DNA of 52,387 nucleotides from Thermoanaerobaculia bacterium (GTDB lineage Bacteria; Acidobacteriota; Thermoanaerobaculia; Multivoradales; JAHZIX01): NCBI GenBank assembly GCA_027069135.1, contig JALXFE010000323.1, positions 1 to 52,387 of the forward strand, read 5' to 3'. Shown piece by piece: positions 9,325 to 18,600 of this stretch (position 1 is its first letter; each line of letters starts with the position of its first letter). The notes under the pieces were generated by a model. It saw only the letters and a program-made list of their open reading frames with translations, ran no database searches and was not told where the DNA came from. The position numbers and the translations under genes were made by a program.

Positions 9325-10355
9325 TGCGGATCGTCCGGACTCGACGTGTCCCGGCAAGAGGATTTCTAGGCGCTTTAGCCCTCCTGATTTGCCTGGTGTC
9401 CGTGCCGAAGGTTCTCGGCGCACAAGAGGCTGCCGGTACACAAGAGGCCGCCGTTCCTCCCCGATACACCATCCGGCTGGAGCGAGGGGCACCGAGCGGA
9501 ACGCATTTCATGCTCACGGCGGAAGCTCGCATCTTCCGCTCGGAGGCCGTGGTCGAAGACGAAGAGGAGATCGAATCGGAAGGCTCGGGAGAAGGGAGAG
9601 TTCGGCTGGAGGCCGCGGCGACAGTCTACGAAATCAACAAAGAGGGGGGAATCACCCGGGCCGAGTACAAGGTCCGTAGCTTCGAAGGCTCCATCGACGG
9701 GAATCCGGTGGAGGAGATCCCGCCGGGCTCGATCCTGAGGACCGAAAACGAGGAGCAGGGAACGAGGATTACTCTCGTTGGGGGCGAGCTAAGCTCTCGC
9801 CAGATGCTGCTTCTCGTTCAAGTGCTCGAGACGGCGCAGGAAGACCAACCGGGAGATGACGACCTCTTCGGCACCGAGGAGCCGCAGGCGATGGGCTCTG
9901 CCTGGCCGATCCATGCGGCAGCGGCGGTGGAAGCTTTTTCCGCCAACGGCACGGAGTTGTCCGCCGAATCGGTGTCCGGCGGTTCCCGGTTGGTTGAAAA
10001 ACATGAGATCGCGGGCGTCGAATGTCTCAAGATCGAGGGCCGGATGGATATCTCCTACATGAAGCCCCCGGGGATCGACGAAACGGCCTTCGCCAACGCC
10101 CGGATGACCCTCGAATTCCAGGGGGACTATCCCGTCGATACCGCTCTATTGGCCTTCGAAGGCAAGATCCTCTCGCGTCTCGAGATCCGTCACTTGCTCT
10201 TCGGGCCGGAAGAAGAAGAGGACCTACCGATCTACCATCTGGCGGTCAGCGAGAGTGAGAAGAGCTTTTCGATTCGGCCCCTCAAAGGGACTCCGCAAGA
10301 GGAAGGGCCGAAGATCGAAGAAAGCTCCGAGGGTTCGCCGTCGTCTGCAGTCTAG
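9324..10355 (+). CDS. Secreted protein of unknown function
   Basis: I do not recognise a family. The 343-residue product has a clear signal peptide (FLGALALLICLVSVPKVLGAQ, cleavage likely after the GA). The mature part is acidic and mostly beta-like, with patches of Glu/Asp (VVEDEEEIESEGSG) and a C-terminal Ser/Glu-rich tail. Its ATG overlaps the proS stop by one base. The frame remains open far upstream inside proS, but the signal peptide fixes the start at 9324. It converges on the next gene, and both stop codons lie within the palindrome CTAG at 10352-10355. Confidence 0.75.
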   Translation: MRIVRTRRVPARGFLGALALLICLVSVPKVLGAQEAAGTQEAAVPPRYTIRLERGAPSGTHFMLTAEARIFRSEAVVEDEEEIESEGSGEGRVRLEAAATVYEINKEGGITRAEYKVRSFEGSIDGNPVEEIPPGSILRTENEEQGTRITLVGGELSSRQMLLLVQVLETAQEDQPGDDDLFGTEEPQAMGSAWPIHAAAAVEAFSANGTELSAESVSGGSRLVEKHEIAGVECLKIEGRMDISYMKPPGIDETAFANARMTLEFQGDYPVDTALLAFEGKILSRLEIRHLLFGPEEEEDLPIYHLAVSESEKSFSIRPLKGTPQEEGPKIEESSEGSPSSAV

Positions 10356-11044
10356 CTATCGCCTTCCCGAGACAGGAGAGGTTGCCAAATATCTTTGGAG
10401 ACCTCGGTCCCGGAGGCAGCCGAAAGCAGTTGAAGGATGAGGTCGTCACCGGTGATGCCGCGCTGCTCTGCCATCTGGTGGAACGCGTCGTTTCCAATCG
10501 CCAGAAGGGGGACGAGGTCGAGCTTCCAGAAGTCTCCTTCCTTGGCGAAATGTAAGTGGAAAGGAACCGCTTCTCCGTTGACCAGGGCCTGGGCTTTGGC
10601 CCGTCCGTCGGTCACCTCGGGATCACCCAAGGAGACGGGAGCGACACTGTTTTTTCCTATCCAGCCTCGTTCCACGGCGTATTGGAAAATCCCTTCGGGG
10701 GTGAGCTCTTGGAGTTTGTCCAGGGGGATGCGATGGCGGAAGTAGGCGATTTGCATCCGATCCGTCAGGGATCGTTGCTGGAGTTCGGTCATCGAGCCGT
10801 AGAGGGCCAGCTCCTTGGCCTCCCGGAAGTAGTCGATGGTGTTCTGCGTGACGAGCTTGACGGCTGCCTCCCCTTGATCCGCGAGGATCGCGGTCTTGTA
10901 GGCAGCAAAAACAGCCTGAATGCGATCGCCTTCGGCCAGGTCGAGAAGGGCGTCGCCGCGGGCTGAGTTGGCCGGTAGCAGGGCGAGAAACCCGAAGAGA
11001 AGGGCGTAGGTGCCCAACACCTTGAGAGTTCGGAATGAGGTCAT
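10352..11044 (-). CDS. Secreted or periplasmic protein of unknown function
   Basis: The 230-residue product has a signal peptide (LGTYALLFGFLALLPANSA, cleavage near ARGDA). The mature part is alpha-helical at first (IQAVFAAYKTAILADQGEAA) and ends with beta-like stretches (PFHLHFAKEGDFWKLDLVPL), a pattern reminiscent of NTF2-like or DUF4878-type lipoproteins, but I would not assign it. The start at 11044 is supported by an AGGAG ribosome site about 6 bases ahead; an upstream in-frame start at 11131 would spoil the signal peptide. It diverges from the RlmI-like gene across 176 bases that must hold both promoters. Confidence 0.75.
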   Translation of the reverse strand: MTSFRTLKVLGTYALLFGFLALLPANSARGDALLDLAEGDRIQAVFAAYKTAILADQGEAAVKLVTQNTIDYFREAKELALYGSMTELQQRSLTDRMQIAYFRHRIPLDKLQELTPEGIFQYAVERGWIGKNSVAPVSLGDPEVTDGRAKAQALVNGEAVPFHLHFAKEGDFWKLDLVPLLAIGNDAFHQMAEQRGITGDDLILQLLSAASGTEVSKDIWQPLLSREGDS

Positions 11045-11220
11045 GGAGTCTCCTGACAAATGTCGCCGTAGTGTCTTTGGAAGAGTGTTGTATCGGCGAG
11101 GCGTTCGAGCCCACCGAGGCTGACATTCCATTCTAACAATAGTTGGCTCTGCCCTTGCCCGGAACCTCTTTGCCCAGAAAGATAATGAGAGTACCTCAAG
11201 GGTACTGAAAGGAACGGTTC

Positions 11221-12405
11221 ATGGAATCCAGAAAAGTCTACCTCAAACCCACACGGGAGAAATCCGTCCGCAATCGGCATCCGTGGCTTTTTTCCGGAGC
11301 TGTCGCGCGCGCCGAGGGGCCGGCGACCGCTCCCCTGGCAGAGGTGTTTAGCGCCGGTGGAAAATCTTTGGGAGTGGGTTTCTCTTCTCCGGATTCGCGG
11401 ATTCCGGTGCGTCTCGTAGGTCCTCCGGGCACGGTCGTGGACCAGGAATTCTTCGCTTCCCGTCTATCTCAGGCCGTCGAGCTCCGGAACCGGGTTCTAC
11501 CGCCCCGAACGACCGGCTATCGTCTGCTCAATGCCGAAGGCGATGGGGTGCCCGGCTGGGTAGTGGATCGTTTCGGTGACGTCCTGGTGAGCCAGATCAC
11601 CAGCGCGGGCTTGGAGCGGCTGAAAGGGGAGGCCTACGCGGCGCTCTCAGCAGCTTTTCCGGAAAGTGCCATCTTCCAAAGCAATAGTGGCCCGGCCCGC
11701 CGGCAGGAGAAGCTGAGCCAGAAAGACGAAGTCATCCGGGGGGAGATCGAGAGTGAGTCCTGGTTCGAGGAGAACGGCCTCGCCTTTTCCGGAGAGTTGG
11801 CGGGCGGTCAGAAGACCGGCTTTTATTGCGATCAGCGCCCCAATCGTCAGAAGGTGTCGCAGTTGGCCGATGGCCAGACTGTCTTGGACCTCTTCGCCCA
11901 CAGCGGTGCCTTCGGTATCTATGCCTTGAAGGGTGGGGCCGATTCGGTGGTCTGCGTGGAAAGTGCCGAGCGGTTGATCGAGCGCGGGCGCCGCCAGGCG
12001 GAGCGCAACTCCGAGCGGGGGGTTGATGGGAGCAGGATCGAGTGGGTGAAAAGAGATGTCTTTGAGGATCTTCGCGAGAGGAAGGCCCGCTACGGCGTCG
12101 TCGTCTGCGACCCGCCGCCCATGGCCCGACGCAAGGCCGATTACGACCGGGCTGCCCGAGCCTACAAGGACCTCAACCGACTAGCTCTCAAGAGGGTGGA
12201 AAACGGTGGCTTCTTTCTCACGTTTTCCTGCAGCGGTGCCATCGATCCCCGGCTCTTCCGGCAGATTCTCTTTGCCTCGGCTCTAGAGGCCGAGGTCCAG
12301 CTGGATCTGCTGCACGCTCTCGGCACCGGATCGGATCACCCGGCTTCCGTCTTCCATCCAGAGGGGGAGTATCTCAAGGGATGGTTGGGCCGCGTCCGGC
12401 GGTGA
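11221..12405 (+). CDS. rlmI: Class I SAM-dependent rRNA methyltransferase (RlmI family)
   Basis: The 394-residue protein has the RlmI layout: an N-terminal PUA domain (about 1-75, with VYLKPTREKSVRNRHPWLFSGAV), a central linker domain, and a Rossmann methyltransferase domain from about 200. The SAM-binding motif I is VLDLFAHSGAFGIYALKGGA and the catalytic motif IV is VVCDPPPMAR. RlmI of E. coli makes m5C1962 in 23S rRNA; the same target here is an assumption. AAGGAA precedes the ATG by 7 bases. It is a single-gene unit with divergent and downstream neighbours unrelated to ribosomes. Confidence 0.85.
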   Translation: MESRKVYLKPTREKSVRNRHPWLFSGAVARAEGPATAPLAEVFSAGGKSLGVGFSSPDSRIPVRLVGPPGTVVDQEFFASRLSQAVELRNRVLPPRTTGYRLLNAEGDGVPGWVVDRFGDVLVSQITSAGLERLKGEAYAALSAAFPESAIFQSNSGPARRQEKLSQKDEVIRGEIESESWFEENGLAFSGELAGGQKTGFYCDQRPNRQKVSQLADGQTVLDLFAHSGAFGIYALKGGADSVVCVESAERLIERGRRQAERNSERGVDGSRIEWVKRDVFEDLRERKARYGVVVCDPPPMARRKADYDRAARAYKDLNRLALKRVENGGFFLTFSCSGAIDPRLFRQILFASALEAEVQLDLLHALGTGSDHPASVFHPEGEYLKGWLGRVRR

Positions 12406-12478
12406 GCCTCGAGAAGGATGCTGATTCGACAAGGCCGTCCCCAAGCCTTTCACGGGTACCGCGGCCTTCCTTACTCTG

Positions 12479-12526
12479 GTGTTCCAGCGCCCTGACCAGC
12501 GCCTTGACCTGCACTTTGACCTTCAC
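12479..12526 (+). repeat. Four degenerate 12-bp direct repeats upstream of the RHS gene
   Basis: Units at 12491 (CCTGACCAGCGC), 12503 (CTTGACCTGCAC) and 12515 (TTTGACCTTCAC) share a TGACC core in exact 12-bp register. A weaker unit at 12479 shares only CCAGCGC. They end about 77 bases before the RHS start codon, so they may be an operator or a set of -35-like elements. They could also be a chance low-complexity stretch. Confidence 0.55.
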
Positions 12527-12602
12527 CGGTGTGGGCGTAGTAGTTTCTCCTGACCTTAAGCCTGAAATCTGACTCGTCGCTCTCGTTTTGGAGGGAAATT
12601 GG

Positions 12603-15600
12603 ATGCTGGGGAAACACCAAGAAACCTGTGCCTGGAACCGGCTCGTGATTGTCCGGACTCTCGGACTCGCCCTGTTGGCGGCCCGGGCCCTCTGGCCAAT
12701 GCCTCTGTTCGCCCAGGAGCCGGAGGATTCCGCCGCTCTTGAGACCTCCGGTGCCGAACGGGTGTTCGAGCGCGCTGCGGCGGCCATCGCCGAGGAGTCG
12801 CCGTCGTTGCTGCAAAGGGGCGCCTGGCTATATAGCGTTCCCATCGAGGTACCCCCAGCACCCCGGGACCTGAAACCCGGCCTGGCTTTCGTCGCGTCCC
12901 ACATCTACAGCAACAGCCTGCTCGGCAAGGGCTGGTACCTAAGGGGTCTCTCCTCCATCGAGCGGCGGAGCGTCAGCAATGGAGTCCCTTCCCTCGGCGA
13001 CACCGATACTTTTCGCCTCGACGGTCAGCCCCTCGTTGAGCTGGGCTCCGGTCCCTCTCCCCAGGGTCTCCGGAGATTTCGTCTGGAGAGGGACGACAAT
13101 CGGGTGTTTACCTACGATGTGGAGTTAGATGAGTGGGTCGCTCACCGAGACGGTTGGACCTGGCGCTGGGGCAAGTATCGGACCCCGCCGGACGGCCCGT
13201 TGCATTCGGTGGCGGCTACCCAGCGGAGCCTCGACTCGATATACCTGGGTAGCAGCGGGAATAGTTCGTCAAGCATTCTGAGGCCCGGTGACACACTCCA
13301 TTCCGGCAGGGGGGTCCGGTGGCACCTCTCCCTTCTCCGGGATCCCTGGGGCAACCAGATTCATTACGACTACGAGACCCGTTGCTTGCCGGCCAAGGTT
13401 GGGCTCGAGCTACCCCCTTACCCCTGTATGCCCCGTATCGCCTCCATTTCTTACGGCCCTGCCTTGATCCTCTTCAACTACCAAGTCCGGTATGACGACT
13501 CGGTCACCGCCCGGGACGGGGTCGTGCGGCGCAACGGCTGGCGGCTCACCGGAGTCAAGTCCTTCGTCCTCAGCGGGAGTGGCCGGCGAACGCCTTTTTC
13601 TCGATACAAGCTCACCTACGGACCGCAGCAGCAGAGCATTGTGCAATCAATCGACCGGCTCGGTGCAGACGGCTCGGTGCGGCGTCTCGTCTCAACCCAA
13701 GTGAATGAGCAACCCGTCCGCTTTTCCGGAGCCGTTGACATCGCGGGCTTCGGGGCCCTGGACGACCTACCGGCGGCCCGACCGATCCGGGTGAACTTCG
13801 ACGGCGACGGCTTTCCAGACCTTATGGTCATCTCCCCTGCAGGCTTGGGCTACGAGGTTCTCGGGTACCACAACGTCGACAGCGGTGCGTTGGGTTTTAG
13901 GGTCGATAGCGCCATGACCACCATGTTGGAGGAAGCCTTCGGCCACGTGGACGGATCCCACGACTACGTCCTGACGGACATCGACGGCGACGGCCGGACC
14001 GAACTGCTGGTCCCGGGTTTCGTCTACGAGTGGGATCCGGCCCTCGAGGTATTCACTTCGTACGCCATCAGTTTCCCGGTCTCCCCGGAGCCGGGCTCCT
14101 CTCCCGTCAACCTTCGGAGGGACTCCTTTACCGATATCGACGGCGACGGCTTGGTGGACCGTATCCTAGGCCTCAAGAGCCTCTGGGTGCGAAATTCTGG
14201 ACAGATTCCCTACTTCGATGGCCCGGAGCTGGTCTTGGCGGTTCCTCATTCCAGATCCATCCAGGATCCGTTCGGCCAGGAGATCCTGGATCTCGAGGAT
14301 GGTTGCTCTAGCGGAGGGCCCTACTGGCATGAGGACCGGCCCTACGGCTCTAGATTAGGGATCGGTCTTTTCGGATGGTACGACGGATTCTGGAATGCCC
14401 ACAGCCGACTGGCGGACTACAACGGCGACGGTATCGCCGATATCGCCTATAGCTTCCCGAGCTGTGCCAGCTGGGATCCGGCCGAGGGGGGCATGACTCT
14501 GAACAACGTCTTTTCCCGAATCTACTGGGGCGACGGCCAGGGAGGCTTCCATCGCTCTGCTCTAGGGGCCGGACCGTCTTTCCTGGAGAACAACAGTCCC
14601 GTCGAGGTGGGCGATCCGGAATGGGAGGGGACCGGGACGAGACCCCCGGGCTACTACACCTACGACAATTGGACCAGCTGGACTCTGGCCGACCTCGATG
14701 CCGACGGGGTTCGGGATGTGATCCACCGAAGGGATGGCGAAGCCCGGCTCCAGGTGGCCACCTACCGGGGCCTGGAGGACGGGTGGCCCCTTTTGGGTGA
14801 CGACTTGCGACTCCCGGAGGAGGTCCGCGCGCTGTCGACCTACGTCACTGCCGGCAACCGCCCGCATCTCTGCTGGTGCCGGTTCCTGCAGTCGACCCTG
14901 GTGGCGGACTGGAGTGGCGACGGCTTCGAGGACCTGCTGGTCATGGAGAGGGGGCCGTTTACCAGCGGTATCGCCTATGACGTCAAGATCTACAAGAACC
15001 TGCGGCGAAATCCGAAGGGGATCTTGACCGGGCTCACCAACGAGTGGGGTGGATCGATCCGTCTCGAATATGCCTCCAGCACCCTCAACGGAGAGAATCC
15101 TGAGCTACCCTTCCCGTTCCAGGTGGTCAGCGCCGTCACCGATCACCGGGGCCGCTCCGATTTCTCCTACAGCGGCGGACGTTACGAGCGAGGGGAGTTC
15201 CATGGCTTTGCCGAAGTGGAAGCCAGTTATGGGAGTGGTCTCCTAGTGGAATCGCAATTCTCCCTCTCGCCGCAGATTCGGGGAAATCTGGTCGCCAAGA
15301 CCGAGCGTCGGCGCGATGGTTCCATCGAACGCTTCCTCTACAACCGCTACTACCGGACCTCGAATGGCTCTGCTGTTCTCGATCTCGTTGCCCCCTATTT
15401 CAACCCGCTCCGCCTCTCCTGCGATTTCGAGGTCGGTCCTCCCCCCAACCCACAGTCCGGCGGCCCGGGAGTGAACGAAGGCGAGCTGATCGAGCGCTGC
15501 CAGGACTTCGGCGCCCCGGTCTCGCCCTCCACCGGGGGAGACCTACCTCTCCCTTTTGAGCGAGGGCAGATCCGGCGAGTCGATTCCATGCTCTATGGCT

Positions 15601-18600
15601 GGCGAAAGGGCACCCTCACAGCCTATCGGAACGGTGACGATCTCACTCTGGTGGGCCGCCGGGACGACGGGCGCAGCGAACTTTCTGGGCGCTCCAAGCG
15701 CTCGGCCTCGGGGGTGGTTCCTGTGGGGCCTCCCCGGAGCTCGACGGTTCCTCGATGGCTCACCCGGCGGACTCCCTCGACACCGGCCATCCGAGTGCTG
15801 AGCGCCCCGCCCACTGCCCTTTCAAAGAGTCTCGCCGATCTCTTGCAGATCACGGTACCGAGTCCGGTTCTGAGCCCTCCGCATTCGCCAGGAAGCGCCG
15901 TGGAGGTACGGATGTTCGCCAAAGAGCAGCAATTCGATTCCCGGCAACGGCGGGTGACTGTGATCGATTACAAGAATACCGACGAGCCGGACGACGACCT
16001 AACCCTCACTCTCCTCTACGGGCCGTACGAGGCCGGGGAGATCGAGGGGCAGGAGCTGGTGGGTATCGAGAACGCCGAGGGTCCGGGGGTCTACCGCACC
16101 TTCCGCCTTGAGGATCATGCCGCTTTCGGTGCCCCCTCGCGGATCATCGAAGTCGGTTTAGGGGTGGCGGGGAGGGCCCAAACGAGAACCAAGACGTACG
16201 AGTACAGTCCCCAGGGCCTGGTCCTTACCTCCACTAAGCAGGTGAGCTCGAACGGAGACTCGGTCAGCGATAGCCTGGAGTACAACGACTGTGGCCTGCC
16301 CGTAAGGGCTGTCGACACCGGCGGACGGGAGCTTCTTCTCGACTACTCTTCCAACTGCAGATTTCGTCGTTCCCGCTTCCAGGGCGGCAGCATCGAGCAG
16401 ACCCGGGACGGCTTCGGCCGCATTGTATTCGACCAACGGGGCAACGGCGTGTCCCTGGTGGCCCCGACCCTAGCCCTCTTCGACGACTCCATCGAGCGCT
16501 CCGGGAAATTACCCCGCTACGCCAAAATTCAGGGGGAGCTGGCAGAGCTGCACTACCTGGATCCGTGGGGGCGAATCATTGAGGAACTGCGCTGCCGCGC
16601 CCTCAATGCCGACGAATTGAGCCCAAAGAGCCAGCCATCGGAGGTGCGGTGCGACCCCGAGGAGAGCTTGTACAAGGTCCATCAATGGGCTGGGGACGGT
16701 TCGCTGCGTCTCGCAACTGGCCTCTTCCGAGAGGATGAACCTCCGGCCTTCACCCTGACTTTCAGAGACGAGAGGGGACGGCCGGTCTACACCTACACAC
16801 CGAGCCGTAACTACGTGGGACCGGAACCGAGCAGGCGCTTCACCCTCTCGGGATCGAAGGACCCGGTAGTGACCACCAGGGCTTACGGCGTAGGGGTTAC
16901 AACCACGACCCTTGGGCAGGGGACCGTCTGCACGGACAGGTTCGACACCCTGAGCCGCAGCAAGTCGTGCGCCGGGCAGCTTCGGGAAGCCCGGGAGTTC
17001 AACGCCCGGGGTCAGCTCGTTGAAAGGACTGATCCCGGCGGGGTGAAGACCTCCTACGCCTATGACCCCTTCCAGCGGCTCGCGCAGGAGACCGCCCACC
17101 TGGCGGTAGAAAGCTGTACCGGCACGGTCACCGATCCTACGATTCAGTTCGGGTATGACGACCTCGACCGACTCCTCTTCAAACGCAATCCCGACGGCAC
17201 GCTGTTTCGTTGGGAACGGGACGGCCTGGGTCGGCTTCTCTCTTCCACGGTTGAAATAGCGGGCTCTCGGACACCTTTGCCCCTCAATCGCTGGGAGTTC
17301 GAGGACAGCGCTCCAGCTGGCGATCCACACCATCCTGGTGGCCGCTCCATGACCAGCTTCGATGCCAATGGGAATCGCGCGGTCCAGTACCAGGACGGAT
17401 TCGGATTCACCTACGCCACCGAGACCCCGGGCGGTCTCACCCATGTGCGCCGCGACGCCCTGGGAAGGGTCACCCACTCCACCGATCTTGACGGTCTCGA
17501 GACCCGTTTCGAGTACGACATCTTCGGCAGAGTCGTCGAGGAATCGATCATCGTGGGGGCCGGATCGGCGGACTACTGCGGCAACAGCGCCGGCTGTCGG
17601 GTGGCAACGAGAATGCGGTACGACGGAGCCGGGCGGCTCGTCGAGTTGGAAGATGCCGACGGCGTGGTCCGCCGGCTCGGTTATAGCCGGGCCGGGGACT
17701 GGGCCTTTGAGACCCAGGGCGAGTGGCTCATGAGTGCGGCCCGGCGCGACCCGATGGGCAACCCATCCTGGGAGTTTCAGGGGGGAGTGGAGACCACCCT
17801 CGCGTACGACGACCTGGACCGACTGGTGAGCGAATGCCGAGGAGTGGTCGGCAAGCGATGTGCCCAGCAGTTTGACTACACCTACACCCCGACGGACCAA
17901 CTCGAGACGATTTCCGTGGGCCGGTGGGCCACCACTACCCTGCACTACGACCCTCTCGGTCGGGTGGTTGGATCGAGTCATCCCGATGGCACCCGGCGAA
18001 AGATGATCTACGGGCTGACGACTCCTCTGTGTGCCCTGATCGACGAAGAAGGGATCGAGACCCGCTTTCGCCACGATGCCCTCGGACGACTGACCGAAGT
18101 CCTCCCTCCGGGACGTAGCAACCCGGTGCGGTACGAGTATGACTTCGATGTCTCCGATGAGCCGTTTGGACTCACCGGACATCTCTCCCGGACATCGATC
18201 ATCGAGAGCGACGGCAGCGTCTCGGAGACCTACTTCGACTTCGCGAACCGTCCGGTCCTGGAGAAACAGCCCGACAAGACTTGGCTGCGCTACGAATATT
18301 CCGGCTCGTTGTTAGGTCACGTCTCATTGGTGGGGTCCAAGGGCGAGCCGCTTGAATACGTAGGGTTTGGCTACGACGAGTTGGGTCGGCGGCGCTGGGA
18401 GTGGGGGCCGGTCTCCCCGGAACGATTCGAGGCCCAGGGGGGAGAGCCGGTGGCGGGAGATTACGTCCAGCGGAGCGCTTATTCCCCCGCCGGTCGGCTG
18501 ACCCGCATCGATGGCCCGGTGAGTCCTGCCGATGGCGCGCCCCTCTATTCGACGAGGCTTGAGTATCGGCCCGACGGCTTCCTTCAGCGAGAGGTCGTCG

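Noticed and set aside
16509..18182. 557-codon open frame on the minus strand inside the RHS gene
   Set aside because: It is antisense to well-conserved RHS repeats, has no ribosome site and no recognisable domain; high GC leaves long antisense frames open.
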